Positions 8,051-19,736 of a stretch of 64,000 bases of DNA are shown here, in pieces; positions within the stretch are counted from its first letter, which is position 1; each line of letters begins with the position of its first letter. Under the pieces are notes generated by a model. The model did no database searches, was not told the origin of the DNA, and worked only from the letters and a program-made list of their open reading frames with translations. A program made the translations under genes and the position numbers. The stretch comes from Nocardioides cavernae (GTDB lineage: Bacteria > Actinomycetota > Actinomycetes > Propionibacteriales > Nocardioidaceae): assembly GCF_013410035.1 (NCBI RefSeq), contig NZ_JACCBW010000001.1, positions 310,001-374,000 of the forward strand, given 5' to 3'.

Positions 8051-8665
8051 CAGGTCCGCCGCGACGTGGGGCGCGAGCTCGCGCAGCGCACGCCCCCGGT
8101 GGGAGATCCGGTCCTTCTCGGCCGGGTCCAGCTCGGCGGAGGTGAGGCCCTTCCCGTCCGCGTCGGCGGCGTGCTCGTCGGCCACGAAGAGGACGTCGTA
8201 GCCGAAGCCGCCGCTGCCGCGCTGCTCGCGGATGATCCGGCCGTCCATGCGGCCCTCGACCACACGTTCGCGGCCGTCGGGCATCACCCAGGCGACGGCG
8301 CACGCGAAGTGCGCCCCGCGGCGCTCGTCGGGGACGTCGTGGAGCTGGTCGAGCAGGAGCCGGTTGTTGCGGTCGTCGGACTTGTCCGCGCCCGACCACC
8401 GTGCCGACAGCACGCCCGGCATCCCGTTGAGCGCGTCGACGCACAGGCCGCTGTCGTCGGCCACCGACGGCAGGCCCGTGGCCGCGGCGCCGGCCCGGGC
8501 CTTCAGCAGCGCGTTGCCCTCGAACGTGGGCTGGTCCTCGACCGGCTCGACGTAGCCGTCGACGTCGGCGATGCCGAGCACCTCGACGTCGGGGACGTGC
8601 TCGGCGAGGATCCGCTGCATCTCGAGGATCTTCTTGGCGTTGGCGGACGCGAGGAAGACCTTCAT
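8039..8665 (-). CDS. rdgB: Non-canonical purine NTP pyrophosphatase (RdgB/HAM1)
   Basis: A 208-residue enzyme that hydrolyses dITP, ITP and XTP to monophosphates, cleaning the nucleotide pool. It opens with the family motif [14 protein letters not shown], has the central [15 protein letters not shown] (residues 67-81) and ends in the GGFGYDVLF and ISHRGRAL blocks. The start overlaps the rph stop by 4 nt, the common actinobacterial rph-rdgB pair. Confidence 0.95.
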   Translation of the reverse strand: MKVFLASANAKKILEMQRILAEHVPDVEVLGIADVDGYVEPVEDQPTFEGNALLKARAGAAATGLPSVADDSGLCVDALNGMPGVLSARWSGADKSDDRNNRLLLDQLHDVPDERRGAHFACAVAWVMPDGRERVVEGRMDGRIIREQRGSGGFGYDVLFVADEHAADADGKGLTSAELDPAEKDRISHRGRALRELAPHVAADLSAD

Positions 8666-9405
8666 CGGGCGAGTGCCTCCTGCTGCAGGCGCGTCAGGTC
8701 GGCGCAGCCCTTCTCGGCCAGGGCCAGCAGGGCGTCGAGCTCGGTGCGGTCGAAGGCGGCGCCCTCGGCGGTCCCCTGCACCTCGACGAACTTCCCGTCG
8801 CCGGTCATCACCACGTTCATGTCGGTCTCGGCCCGCACGTCCTCGACGTAGGGCAGGTCGAGGCGCGGCACGCCGTCGATGATGCCGACGCTGACCGCGG
8901 CGACCGACCCGGTCAGGGGCTCGCCGGTGAGCGCGCCGTTGCCGCGCAGGTGGGCGACGGCGTCGGCGAGCGCGACGTAGGCGCCGGTGATGGCGGCGGT
9001 CCGGGTGCCGCCGTCGGCCTGGAGCACGTCGCAGTCGAGGACGATGGTGTTCTCGCCGAGCGCCTGGTAGTCGATCACCGCGCGCAGCGAGCGTCCGATC
9101 AGTCGCGAGATCTCGTGGGTACGCCCGCCGATGCGGCCCTTGACCGACTCGCGGTCCGACCGGGTGTTGGTCGCGGCCGGCAGCATGGCGTACTCGGCCG
9201 TGACCCAGCCCAGCCCCGAGCCCTTGCGCCACCGGGGCACGCCCTCGGACGCGGAGGCGGCGCACAGCACCTTGGTGCCGCCGAACTCGACCAGCACCGA
9301 GCCCGCCGCGTGGTCGAGCCAGTGTCGGGTGATCGTGATGGGGCGGAGCTCGTCGTCGGCGCGGCCGTCGGCGCGGGCGCCGGACGTGGGGGCGGCAGAA
9401 GTCAT
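8662..9405 (-). CDS. rph: Ribonuclease PH
   Basis: A 247-residue phosphate-dependent 3'-5' exoribonuclease that trims tRNA 3' ends. Characteristic blocks are [26 protein letters not shown], the Arg-rich [20 protein letters not shown] that binds phosphate and RNA, and [26 protein letters not shown] (9412-9417, minus) ends 6 nt before the ATG, so the message is probably leaderless. It is followed directly by rdgB. Confidence 0.96.
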   Translation of the reverse strand: MTSAAPTSGARADGRADDELRPITITRHWLDHAAGSVLVEFGGTKVLCAASASEGVPRWRKGSGLGWVTAEYAMLPAATNTRSDRESVKGRIGGRTHEISRLIGRSLRAVIDYQALGENTIVLDCDVLQADGGTRTAAITGAYVALADAVAHLRGNGALTGEPLTGSVAAVSVGIIDGVPRLDLPYVEDVRAETDMNVVMTGDGKFVEVQGTAEGAAFDRTELDALLALAEKGCADLTRLQQEALAR

Positions 9406-9656
9406 GCCACGACCCTAGACGGGCGGGCGGACAGGGACGGACGTGGCTGAGCCGGGTCCGGTCACCCCCGTGTGTCACCGGCCCCGGCTCGAAGCCCCTC
9501 CCCCAGTGGGACCGTACTGCTGCGCGGCCCACGCCGCGCGGCTCCCTCCGCGCGGTCTGGTCCACCCAGCCTCCGCCCTGCCCCCGGCGGGCGCATCCAC
9601 CCACGGGTCCGGTCGGGCAGACCAAAGTAGGTCGTGCGATGGCTACCCTGAGCGCC

Positions 9657-10847
9657 GTGGAGACCCGTCCGGACACCCAGCCGGACACGTATCTGGACAC
9701 GCATCTGGACACCCAGCCCGCGCTGAGCTGGGTGTCGCACGCGTGGCGGTACGCCGTGTGCCTCGCGTTCTCGTTCGCGGTCTGGCAGACCGCCGCCGGC
9801 ACGGAGTGGCGCGAGAACCGGCCCTTCTTCTACTCCGAGGTCGCCCTCGGGGTCGTCTCGTTCACCCTCGTGCACCACCGTCGCCGGGCCCCCGTCCGGG
9901 TGGCGCTCCTGGTGGCGGCGGTGAGCGCGTTCTCCGGCCTCGCCGCCGGTCCGGCGACGCTCGCGGCCGTCTCGGTCGCCACCCGGCGCCGCGTGAGCGA
10001 GGTGGTGCTGGTCGGCGCCACCAACATCGTGGCCGCCCAGGTCTGGACGACGCTCGCGCCGATCGAGGACCAGGACTACCTCCTCACCACCCTGGTCAAC
10101 CTCGTGGTCAACGCGGGCGTGATGGGCTGGGGGCTCTACATCGGGTCCCGCCGCGAGCTGCTCTGGAGCCTGCGCCACCGCGCCGAGCAGGTCGAGCTCG
10201 AGGAGGAGCTGCGGCTGACGCAGGCCCGCTCCACCGAGCGCGCGCGCATCGCCGGGGAGATGCACGACGTCGTCGCCCACCGGATCACCCAGGTGTCCAT
10301 GCAGGCCGGCGCCCTGGCCTTCCGCGACGACCTCGACGTCGACCGGCTGCGCGAGGGCCTCACCCAGATCCAGCAGCAGGCCAACGACGCGCTGCACGAG
10401 CTGCGCGACGTCCTCGGCGTGCTCCGCGAGAACGACACGAGCCCGCCCACCGCGCGCCCGCAGCCGACGTACGACGACATCGCGGCGCTCGTCGACGAGG
10501 CGAGGGACCTCGGGCTGGACGTGGACTACGTCGACGACGTCGACGTCAGCGCGAGCGTCCCGCCGGCGACCGGCCGCACCGTCTACCGGATCGTCCAGGA
10601 GGGCATCACCAACGTCCGCAAGCACGCGCCGGGCGCCGGGCTGACGATCCGCTCGTCGGGCGACCAGCGGCACGGCATCACGGTGCGGCTCACCAACCCG
10701 CTCGGCGAGCGGCGCAGCGCTGCCCCCGGCGCCGGTCTGGGCCTCGTCGGGCTGCGCGAGCGCACCGAGCTGCGCGGCGGTCGGCTGGACCAGCGGACCG
10801 AGGGCGCCACGTTCGTGCTGGAGGCTTGGCTACCGTGGACCGCGTGA
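9657..10847 (+). CDS. Two-component sensor histidine kinase (HisKA_3 / NarL type)
   Basis: A sensor kinase with 4-5 N-terminal membrane helices, then a dimerisation/phosphoacceptor box GEMHDVVAHRITQVSMQ and a HATPase region (EGITNVRKHA, GAGLGLVGLRER). GTG 9657 is preferred (396 residues) because TACCCT ends 7 nt upstream in the local leaderless pattern; ATG 9639 is the alternative (402 residues). The extreme N-terminus is made of four D-T-x-x repeats. It overlaps its response regulator by 4 nt. The signal is unknown. Confidence 0.88.
   Translation: METRPDTQPDTYLDTHLDTQPALSWVSHAWRYAVCLAFSFAVWQTAAGTEWRENRPFFYSEVALGVVSFTLVHHRRRAPVRVALLVAAVSAFSGLAAGPATLAAVSVATRRRVSEVVLVGATNIVAAQVWTTLAPIEDQDYLLTTLVNLVVNAGVMGWGLYIGSRRELLWSLRHRAEQVELEEELRLTQARSTERARIAGEMHDVVAHRITQVSMQAGALAFRDDLDVDRLREGLTQIQQQANDALHELRDVLGVLRENDTSPPTARPQPTYDDIAALVDEARDLGLDVDYVDDVDVSASVPPATGRTVYRIVQEGITNVRKHAPGAGLTIRSSGDQRHGITVRLTNPLGERRSAAPGAGLGLVGLRERTELRGGRLDQRTEGATFVLEAWLPWTA
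9671..9718 (+). repeat. Four 12-nt tandem repeats at start of histidine kinase gene
   Basis: Four units of 12 nt begin GGACAC; the first and last are identical (GGACACCCAGCC) and the middle two differ at one base. They encode four D-T-x-x units in a row, DTQPDTYLDTHLDTQP. Being a multiple of three, copy changes would keep the frame. Confidence 0.85.
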
Positions 10848-11494
10848 TCCGCGTGCTGCTCGTAGACGACGACCCGCTGGTCCGGTCGGCCCTGTCCCTC
10901 ATGCTGGGCGGCCAGTCCGACATCGAGGTGGTCGGCGAGGCGCCGAACGGCGAGGCCGGCCTGGCCCTGGTGGGCGAGCACCGGCCGGACGTCGTCCTGA
11001 TGGACATCCGCATGCCCGTGATGGACGGCCTGGAGGCCACGCGGGTGCTGCACTCCCGGCCCTCACCGCCCGCGGTGGTGGTCCTGACGACCTTCGACGC
11101 CGACGACCACGTCCTCCGTGCGGTCGCCGCGGGCGCCGACGGCTTCCTGCTCAAGGACACGCCTCCCGGCGACATCGTCAGCGCGATCCGCACGGTCGCC
11201 GCCGGTGACCCGATGCTCTCTCCGTCGGCCACCCGCAGCCTGGTCTCCCGGCTGCGCAGCACCACGCCGACCGATCGGACCTCGACGGCGGCCGACCGCC
11301 TGACCGTCCTCACCGAGCGCGAGCTCGAGGTGGCCGTGTGCGTCGGTCGCGGGCTCAGCAACTCCGAGATCGCCTCGGAGCTCTACCTGTCGATCCCGAC
11401 GGTGAAGTCGCACGTCTCCCGGCTGCTGACCAAGCTCGACAGCACCAACCGGGTGCAGGTCGCGATGGTCGTGCACGACGCCGGCCTCGTCTGA
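10844..11494 (+). CDS. NarL/LuxR-type response regulator
   Basis: A 216-residue regulator: receiver domain with the acidic pair in LLVDDDP, phospho-acceptor Asp in VVLMDIRMP and conserved Lys in LLKDTP, then a LuxR HTH (LTERELEVAVCVGRGLSNSEIASELYLS). GTG overlaps the kinase stop (GTGA). TACCGT inside the kinase gene (10831-10836) ends 7 nt before this GTG, so an internal leaderless promoter is possible as well as coupling. Confidence 0.92.
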   Translation: MIRVLLVDDDPLVRSALSLMLGGQSDIEVVGEAPNGEAGLALVGEHRPDVVLMDIRMPVMDGLEATRVLHSRPSPPAVVVLTTFDADDHVLRAVAAGADGFLLKDTPPGDIVSAIRTVAAGDPMLSPSATRSLVSRLRSTTPTDRTSTAADRLTVLTERELEVAVCVGRGLSNSEIASELYLSIPTVKSHVSRLLTKLDSTNRVQVAMVVHDAGLV

Positions 11495-11503
11495 GGCCGC
11501 GCC

Positions 11504-12283
11504 TCAGAGCTCGTAGGTCGCGCCGGGCCGCGCGAGCTCGACCGGGCCCGACCACTCGGCGCGCGCCTCCGCCTCCGCGTCGGCGGCGTCGTGCCACGGC
11601 GGGACGTGGGTGAGCACCAGCCGCTCAACGCCGGCCCGCGCGGCGGTGCGCCCGCAGTCGGCGCCGGTCATGTGGAGGTCCGGGGGGTTGTCGTCGCCGC
11701 TGCGGAACGACGCCTCCGCGAGCAGCAGGTCCGCACCCGCGGCGACCTCGTCGAGGGCCGGGCACGGGCCAGTGTCGCCGGAGTAGACGAGCGTGCGGCC
11801 GTCGGCGGTGACCTTGAGGGCGTACGCCGTGACGGGGTGCACGACCTCGCGCGCCTCGACCCGGAAGGGCCCCAGCTCGACCGCGTCCCCCGGCACGCCG
11901 GAGTGGTCGACGAAGGCGAACTCCTCCGTCATGCCCGGCTCCGTCGGGAGGTCGTACGCCCGCGCCATCCGCTCGGCGGTCCCGGCCGGGCCCCAGACCG
12001 GGATCCGCGGCTGCGCGCCGGTGGGGTGGTACTTGCGCATCACGTAGTAGCCGCAGAGGTCGAGGCAGTGGTCGGCGTGCAGGTGGCTGACGAAGACGGC
12101 GTCGATCGTCAGCGGGTCGACGTAGCGGTGCAGCTGGCCGAGGGCGCCGTTGCCGAGGTCGAGCAGGATCCGCCACGTGCGGGTCTCGCCGCCCGACGTG
12201 TGCTCCGCCTCCACGAGGTAGCAGCTGGCGGCGGACTCCGGCCCGGGGTAGGACCCGGAGCAGCCGACGATCGTCAGTCTCAC
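11504..12283 (-). CDS. MBL-fold phosphodiesterase, likely Rv1339-type cAMP phosphodiesterase
   Basis: A 259-residue metallo-beta-lactamase-fold hydrolase. Metal motifs: [10 protein letters not shown], a His in [10 protein letters not shown], Asp in [10 protein letters not shown] and the terminal His in VLTHVPPWH. The order rdgB-rph-this-murI matches Mycobacterium tuberculosis, where Rv1339 in this slot is an atypical cyclic-AMP phosphodiesterase; assignment rests mainly on that synteny. The GTG start overlaps the murI stop by 4 nt, implying co-expression. Confidence 0.85.
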   Translation of the reverse strand: MRLTIVGCSGSYPGPESAASCYLVEAEHTSGGETRTWRILLDLGNGALGQLHRYVDPLTIDAVFVSHLHADHCLDLCGYYVMRKYHPTGAQPRIPVWGPAGTAERMARAYDLPTEPGMTEEFAFVDHSGVPGDAVELGPFRVEAREVVHPVTAYALKVTADGRTLVYSGDTGPCPALDEVAAGADLLLAEASFRSGDDNPPDLHMTGADCGRTAARAGVERLVLTHVPPWHDAADAEAEARAEWSGPVELARPGATYEL

Positions 12284-13104
12284 CGGATCCCTCCGGCGAA
12301 CTGGCTCGCCCCGAGCAGCTCGGAGCCGAGGAAGCGTCGACCGATGGTGGCGAAGTCCTCCGGGCTGCCGGTGGTCGCGAAGGTGTAGTCGGCCTCGCCG
12401 CTCTCGCGCATCAGGCCGGTGCGGGCGAGCATCTTGTAGACGTCCTTCGCGCACTCCTCGGCCGAGCTCACTAGGGTCACCTCGTCGCCCATGACGTAGG
12501 AGATGACACCGGTCAGCAGCGGGTAGTGCGTGCAGCCCAGGATGAGGGTGTCGACGCCCGCGGCGGCCAGCGGGTCGAGGTAGTCGTGGGCGGCCGCCAG
12601 GAGCTCGTCGCCGCCGGTGACCCCCTGCTCCACGAAGTCCACGAAACGCGGGCAGGCCCGGATGTGGAGGTCGAGGTGGGGTGCGGCGGCGAACGCGTCG
12701 TCGTACGCCATCGAGCTGGCCGTCGCGCGCGTGCAGATCACCCCCACCTTGCGGTTGCGGGTGGCCGCGGCGGCGCGGCGGGCGGCGGGCAGGATCACCT
12801 CCACGACGGGCACGTCGTAGCGCTCGCGGGCGTCGCGGAGCATCGCCGCGCTGGCGGAGTTGCAGGCGATGACCAGCGCCTTCACGCCCTGGGCGTAGAG
12901 GTGGTCGAGGCACTCGAGGGCGTACTCGCGCACCTCGCCGATCGGCTTCTGGCCGTAGGGCTGACGTGCCGTGTCGCCGAGGTAGACGACCGACTCGTGC
13001 GGCAGCTGGTCGATGACCGAGCGCGCGACCGTGAGGCCACCGAAGCCGGAGTCGAAGATGCCGATGGGCGCGTCGGCGCTCGTCTCGGGCGTGGGGGTCG
13101 GCAC
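12280..13104 (-). CDS. murI: Glutamate racemase
   Basis: Makes D-glutamate for peptidoglycan. Both catalytic Cys motifs are present: ACNSASAA and GCTHYPLL, with the N-terminal [16 protein letters not shown] 13104 (274 residues) is preferred because TAGCCT (13112-13117, minus) ends 7 nt upstream; an in-frame start at 13134 would place that box inside the gene. It is coupled to the phosphodiesterase gene and divergent from the secreted phosphatase. Confidence 0.95.
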   Translation of the reverse strand: MPTPTPETSADAPIGIFDSGFGGLTVARSVIDQLPHESVVYLGDTARQPYGQKPIGEVREYALECLDHLYAQGVKALVIACNSASAAMLRDARERYDVPVVEVILPAARRAAAATRNRKVGVICTRATASSMAYDDAFAAAPHLDLHIRACPRFVDFVEQGVTGGDELLAAAHDYLDPLAAAGVDTLILGCTHYPLLTGVISYVMGDEVTLVSSAEECAKDVYKMLARTGLMRESGEADYTFATTGSPEDFATIGRRFLGSELLGASQFAGGIR

Positions 13105-13195
13105 AGGCAGCAGGCTAGGCGGTCCGGAGGGCACGGGTCACGCCATCGGGGGCGTCGGCCCGGTCACACCGCGGCGGGCGGGTTATCGTCGGGCA

Positions 13196-14281
13196 GTGCT
13201 CCGTCGATCCCGGGTGACCGCGCCCCTCGTGTCCCTGCTCGCCTCCACCAGCCTCGTGCTCGCCGCCACGCAGGCGTGTGCGGCGACGCCGGCCGGGGAC
13301 CTCGCGCGGCCCGCCACCTCGGCGGCGTCGCCGTCCGGGGCGTCGACCGCGGTCAGGGCCGCGACGAGGGCGGACGCCGAGTCGGTGCTCGCGATCTCCA
13401 TCGACGGCATGAGCGTCGCGTCGATCCGCAGGCTCGGGAAGAAGAAGCTGCCGAACCTCTACCGGTTCATGCGGGCCGGTGCCTCGACCCTCAACGCGCG
13501 CACCGAGCGCGAGATGACGGTGACCCTGCCGAACCACACCGGGATGGTCACCGGGCGGCGCATCGACGCCGCGACGGGTGGGCACGGCGTCACCTGGAAC
13601 GACGACAGGCCCACGCCGAGCACCGTGCAGGCCGCAGCCGGCCACGACGTCGCGTCCGTGTTCTCCGCGGTGGACGCCGCCGGGGGCTCGACGGCGCTGT
13701 TCGCCGCGAAGACGAAGTTCAGCCTGTGGCAGCGCTCGTGGCCTGACGCCATCGACCGCACCACGATCGACCTCGACAACAACCGTCTGGTGACGTCGCT
13801 CATCGCCGACCTGCCCACGGACCGCGACTTCCGCTTCCTGCACCTCTCCCTCCCCGACAACGCCGGCCACAAGCACGGCTGGATGTCGAAGCCCTACCTC
13901 AAGGCAGTACGCCAGTCCGACGCCCTCGTCGGTCGCGTCGTGAAGGCCGTCGACGCCGACCCCGTCCGCCGGGCGGGCACGACGATCCTGCTGACCAGCG
14001 ACCACGGCGGGCACGGTCCCTCGCACGACCGGGCGACGGTGCTCGACAACTACCGCATCGCCTTCATGGCGCGCGGGTCCGCGGTGGGACGCAACGTCGA
14101 CCTCTACGCGATCAACGCGACCTACCAGGACCCGGGCACCCGCCGCACGGTCTACGGCCAGCGTCGCCCCCCGGTGCGCAACGGGATGATCGCCAACGTG
14201 ACGCTCGACCTGCTCGACCTCCCGCCGGTCGAGGGCAGCGAGTTCGACGTCGAGATGGACCTGCGGCTCACCGCCCCCTGA
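13196..14281 (+). CDS. Secreted type I phosphodiesterase / nucleotide pyrophosphatase family protein
   Basis: A 361-residue alkaline-phosphatase-superfamily enzyme with an N-terminal signal peptide. Metal and nucleophile motifs: ISIDGMS (Asp), TLPNHTGMVTG with the likely Thr nucleophile, LPDNAGHKHG and TSDHGGHGPSHD. Such enzymes cleave phosphodiester or pyrophosphate bonds outside the membrane. GTG 13196 is chosen because TATCGT ends 6 nt upstream and the signal peptide follows at once. It converges on and overlaps DUF3152 by 14 nt. Confidence 0.85.
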   Translation: MLRRSRVTAPLVSLLASTSLVLAATQACAATPAGDLARPATSAASPSGASTAVRAATRADAESVLAISIDGMSVASIRRLGKKKLPNLYRFMRAGASTLNARTEREMTVTLPNHTGMVTGRRIDAATGGHGVTWNDDRPTPSTVQAAAGHDVASVFSAVDAAGGSTALFAAKTKFSLWQRSWPDAIDRTTIDLDNNRLVTSLIADLPTDRDFRFLHLSLPDNAGHKHGWMSKPYLKAVRQSDALVGRVVKAVDADPVRRAGTTILLTSDHGGHGPSHDRATVLDNYRIAFMARGSAVGRNVDLYAINATYQDPGTRRTVYGQRRPPVRNGMIANVTLDLLDLPPVEGSEFDVEMDLRLTAP

Positions 14282-14921
14282 CGGCCGCGGCCTCGCGCTC
14301 GAGCGGCCAGGGGTTGAACCGGCAGCCGCCGGTCCCCTTGGACTGCTGCATCATCACCGGCGCCTTCCCGCCACGGCACGAGGCGTGACCGAGCCCGAGC
14401 CAGTGGCCGGTCTCGTGGTTGACGACCATGTGCCGGTAGTCGCGCAGCGACCGGCCGGCGGCGTTCCACGCGGGTGACGCCTGCGTCCACCGGGTCTGGT
14501 TGATGACCACGTGCCGTCCGACGCGGCACGACCAGTGCGCGGAGCACCCGGAGGAGAACGACGGCAGGGTGCCGGCTGCGGCGAGGACCAGCGTGAACTG
14601 ACCGCCCCGACGGACCCGGCGGAGCTCGACGCCCCCGGCGCGCCAGCCACGCGGGTCGTCGAAGGTCTCCTGCGCCAGCCGCCGGAAGTCCTTCAGCGAC
14701 GCGGTGATCCGCCCGCGGGTGGTGACGGAGTACGTCACCCGCCGGCGGACCGGGACGGCGTACCCCTCGGCGGTCTCGGGGTGGGTCACGCCGGGCGTAC
14801 GCCGGCGCAGGTGCCCCTCGTCGTGCGCGGCCTGCGCCGGGGCCGCGAGCAGGCCCGGCAGCAGCGATATGACGACGAGGACGGCGGCCAGGACGGCGAG
14901 GACGCGGGCGACCCGGGGCAT
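14268..14921 (-). CDS. Secreted DUF3152 protein with zinc-protease motif
   Basis: A 217-residue exported protein with a signal peptide (to about AAPAQAA) and an actinobacterial DUF3152 domain. It contains HETGHWLGLGH, the extended HExxHxxxxxH zinc motif of metzincin-like proteases, and four Cys that could form disulfides, so it is probably a secreted zinc peptidase. TAGGCT ends 6 nt before the ATG, and its TAG is the stop codon of cysM. Confidence 0.83.
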   Translation of the reverse strand: MPRVARVLAVLAAVLVVISLLPGLLAAPAQAAHDEGHLRRRTPGVTHPETAEGYAVPVRRRVTYSVTTRGRITASLKDFRRLAQETFDDPRGWRAGGVELRRVRRGGQFTLVLAAAGTLPSFSSGCSAHWSCRVGRHVVINQTRWTQASPAWNAAGRSLRDYRHMVVNHETGHWLGLGHASCRGGKAPVMMQQSKGTGGCRFNPWPLEREAAAVRGR

Positions 14922-14930
14922 GGGGGGAGC

Positions 14931-16878
<1,948 letters not shown>

Positions 16879-16882
<4 letters not shown>

Positions 16883-17637
16883 GCCCCACCGCCACCACCT
16901 CCCCCACGGCCGCGGTCGTCCGCACCGAGGCGACCCTCTTCGCCCGCGAGCTCGGCTCGCTGTTCTGGATCCTGCTCTTCCCGACGCTGCTGCTCGTGGT
17001 CATCGGCCTGGTGCCGGACTTCCAAGAGCCCAACGCGTCGCTGGGAGGTCAGCGGATCATCGACCTCTACGCCTCGGTCGTCGTCGTGCTCGCGATGATC
17101 ATGGCTGCGATCATGGCGATGCCGCCGGTGATCGCGGGCTACCGCGAGAGCGGGGTCCTGCGTCGGCTCCGCACGACGCCGATGCACCCGGCAGCCCTGC
17201 TCGGCGCGCAGATCGGCCTGCACGCGGTCGCCGTGCTCGCGTCCGTCGTGCTCGCCCTCGGCACCGCCCGGGTCGTGCACGACGTCCGGCTCCCGGGCCA
17301 CCTCGGCTGGTACGCCCTCGCCCTCCTGCTCGCCACCGCATCAGCGTTCTCCGTCGGCGCCGTCATCACCGCGGTCTCCTCCAGCACCCGCGTCGTGCAG
17401 ACGGTCGGCACCATCGTCTTCTTCCCGATGATGTTCACCTCGGGCGTCTGGATGCCGGTGCAGACGATGGAGGGCTGGCTGCGGGTGACGGTCGTGTCCA
17501 CGCCGCTCGGCGCGGCCTCGGAGGCGCTCAACGACGCGTTGCAGGGCATCCGTCCGGAGGTCGTCGACCTCGTCGTGATGGGCGGATGGACCGTCGCGCT
17601 CTCCCTCGTCGCGATCCGGCTCTTCCGGTGGGAGTGA
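16879..17637 (+). CDS. ABC-2 type transporter permease
   Basis: A 252-residue membrane protein with six predicted helices: an N-terminal helix near FWILLFPTLLLVVIG, more in the middle (VVVLAMIMAAIMAM), and the ABC-2 signature region MFTSGVWMPV before the last helices. The ATG overlaps the ATPase stop (ATGA). It partners the preceding ATPase; substrate unknown. Confidence 0.88.
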
Positions 17638-17660
17638 CGCACGACTGTCAGGATGACGGC

Positions 17661-18815
17661 GTGGACGACGACCTCAGGTGGCTGCACCGGATGCCGTTCG
17701 TCCTGCTCGCGCTGGCCACTGCCGTCGCCACGACCGCGGCTCCCTCGCTCGGCGCGGCGGCCGTCGACGTACGCATCACGCTCGTCGGCAGCCTCGTCAC
17801 CGCGATCTGGATGGTCGCCACCCCCAGGCCGAGCGCGCTCCACTGGGTCGGACGCACGGCTCTCGCGTTCGTGCTCTGCTGGCTCAACCCGCTCTACGCG
17901 ATCTTCGCCTTCTTCGGGTTCATCGACGCCTACGACTCGTTGCGCGGCCGCTGGATGTACGTGGGCCTGCTGGCGGTCGGCATCACCCAGGCGGGCTCCC
18001 AGTCGGGCGGCCTCCCGCCACGGGACGCCGTCCAGCTCTGGGTGTTCCTCGCACTGGTCGGCGTCAACGCCGGGCTCGCGAGTGCCTTCATGAGCATCTC
18101 GCTCAAGACCGAGCGCCGGACCGAGGACCTCGAGCGCCTCAACGCCGAGCTGGAGACGGCGCTCGCGGAGAACCAGGCGCTCCACGCGAGGCTCGTCGAG
18201 CAGGCCCGGGCGACGGGCGTGCAGGAGGAACGGGCCCGCCTGGCCCGCGAGATCCACGACACGACGGCCCAGAGCCTCGCCGGGATCGTCACCCAGCTCG
18301 AGGCCGCTGTCGGCGGCGAACGCCACGAGCGTGCTCTCGCCCTCGCCCGGCACGCGCTGGCCGAGGCACGCCGGTCGATGCTCGACCTGTCCCCGTCCGA
18401 CCTCGACGGCGCGAACCTGCCGGACGCCGTGCGCGGCGTCGTCACCGCCTGGTCGACCGAGCACGGCGTCCGCGCCGAGGCCGTCGTCGTCGGCGATCCC
18501 GTCCCACTGCACCCGGAGGTCGAGGCGACGGTGCTGCGCATCGCCCAGGAGTCGCTCACCAACGTCGCCAAGCACGCCGCCGCCGGCCGCGTCGGGGTCA
18601 CGCTCTCCTACGACGGCGACGAGGTGGTGCTCGACGTGCGCGACGACGGCGCCGGCTTCGATGTCGACGCGCCCACCGGCCCGAGCTCGTTCGGGCTGCG
18701 CGGCATGCGCCAGCGGGTCGCGCGGCTCGCCGGTGACCTCACCCTCGAGTCGCGCGCCGGCCGCGGCACGGCCGTCTCCGCCCGCCTGCCCGCACTCGCC
18801 CGGGAGGCGGCGTGA
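17661..18815 (+). CDS. Sensor histidine kinase of exporter operon (HisKA_3)
   Basis: A 384-residue kinase with about five N-terminal membrane helices and few extracytoplasmic residues, then a coiled segment and the phosphoacceptor box REIHDTTAQSLAGIVTQLE. The HATPase part shows QESLTNVAKHA, DDGAGFD and FGLRGMRQR. GTG 17661 has AGGA 7 nt upstream; GTG 17634, overlapping the permease stop, is the alternative. The short loops resemble intramembrane-sensing kinases that watch a co-encoded transporter. Confidence 0.87.
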   Translation: MDDDLRWLHRMPFVLLALATAVATTAAPSLGAAAVDVRITLVGSLVTAIWMVATPRPSALHWVGRTALAFVLCWLNPLYAIFAFFGFIDAYDSLRGRWMYVGLLAVGITQAGSQSGGLPPRDAVQLWVFLALVGVNAGLASAFMSISLKTERRTEDLERLNAELETALAENQALHARLVEQARATGVQEERARLAREIHDTTAQSLAGIVTQLEAAVGGERHERALALARHALAEARRSMLDLSPSDLDGANLPDAVRGVVTAWSTEHGVRAEAVVVGDPVPLHPEVEATVLRIAQESLTNVAKHAAAGRVGVTLSYDGDEVVLDVRDDGAGFDVDAPTGPSSFGLRGMRQRVARLAGDLTLESRAGRGTAVSARLPALAREAA

Positions 18816-19441
18816 ACCCGATCCGGATCGTCGTCGTCGACGACCACCCCGTCGTCCGCGACGGCGTGCGCAGCATGCTCGCGGCGGTCACCGGCTTCGA
18901 GGTCGTCGGCGAGGCGGCGAGCGGGCCCGAGGCCGTCGACCGGGTGCTGGCCACCGAGCCCGACGTCGTCGTCATGGACCTGCGGATGCCCGGCGGCGGG
19001 GGCGTCGACGCCGTGCGTGAGCTGCGGGCCCGCGGATCTCGTGCCGCGGTGCTCGTGCTGACGACGTACGACACCGACTCCGACACGGTCGCGGCGATCG
19101 AGGCGGGGGCGACGGGGTACCTGCTCAAGGACACCCCCGCCGAGACGCTCTTCGACGCCGTCCGGGCGACCGCGGCCGGCGAGACCGTGCTGTCCCCCGC
19201 CGTGGCCTCGCGGCTCGCCTCGCACGTGCGCCGCCCCGCCGCGTCAGGCGTGCTCAGCGCCCGCGAGCGCGAGGTGCTCGCCCTGGTGGCGCGGGGCCGG
19301 TCCAACCGGCTGATCGCGGACGAGCTGTTCGTCAGCGAGGCGACGGTGAAGACCCACCTGGTGCACGTCTACGAGAAGCTCGGCGTGAGCGATCGCGCGG
19401 CCGCCGTGGCGACGGCGTACGAGCGCGGGATCCTGGGCTGA
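18812..19441 (+). CDS. NarL/LuxR-type response regulator of exporter operon
   Basis: A 209-residue regulator: VVVDDHP acidic pair, phospho-acceptor Asp in VVVMDLRMPG, Lys in LLKDTP, and a LuxR HTH (LSAREREVLALVARGRSNRLIADELFVS). GTG overlaps the kinase stop. It probably controls the exporter promoter upstream of 15968. Its stop codon lies in the stem of a terminator shared with cysO. Confidence 0.92.
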   Translation: MNPIRIVVVDDHPVVRDGVRSMLAAVTGFEVVGEAASGPEAVDRVLATEPDVVVMDLRMPGGGGVDAVRELRARGSRAAVLVLTTYDTDSDTVAAIEAGATGYLLKDTPAETLFDAVRATAAGETVLSPAVASRLASHVRRPAASGVLSAREREVLALVARGRSNRLIADELFVSEATVKTHLVHVYEKLGVSDRAAAVATAYERGILG

Positions 19442-19457
19442 CCGGGATCGGTCAGCC
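19436..19457. terminator. Bidirectional hairpin across two stop codons
   Basis: GGCTGACCG (19436-19444) pairs with CGGTCAGCC (19449-19457) around GGAT. The stops of the response regulator (+) and cysO (-) both fall in the stem. Confidence 0.7.
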
Positions 19458-19736
19458 GCCGGCGACCGCCGGCAGCACGACGACCTGGTCGCCGTCGGAG
19501 AGCTCGGCCTCGAGGCCGCCGATGAAGCGGACGTCCTCGTCGTTGATGTAGACGTTGACGAAGCGGCGCAGGTCGATCGACCCGGACTTGTCCTCGACCA
19601 GGCGGTCCTTGATGCCGGGGTGGTTGCCCTCGAGGTCGTCGATGAGCTCCGACAGGGTGCCGCCGGCGGCCTCGACGGCCTTGGCGCCGTCGGTGTAGGT
19701 GCGCAGGATGGTCGGGATCCGGACCTCGATGGCCAT
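19452..19736 (-). CDS. cysO: CysO sulfur carrier protein (MoaD/ThiS family)
   Basis: A 94-residue ubiquitin-like sulfur carrier ending in Gly-Gly (LPAVAGG), the residue that becomes a thiocarboxylate. Other family features are the IRIPTILRTYTDG-type first strands and ELSDGDQVVVLPAVAGG. It gives sulfur to O-phosphoserine on CysM. It starts at the base where mec stops, so the two are co-translated. Confidence 0.92.
   Translation of the reverse strand: MAIEVRIPTILRTYTDGAKAVEAAGGTLSELIDDLEGNHPGIKDRLVEDKSGSIDLRRFVNVYINDEDVRFIGGLEAELSDGDQVVVLPAVAGG

Noticed and set aside
9462-10673. Long antisense open frame opposite the histidine kinase
   Set aside because: Composition matches a shadow; the sense strand encodes a full kinase.
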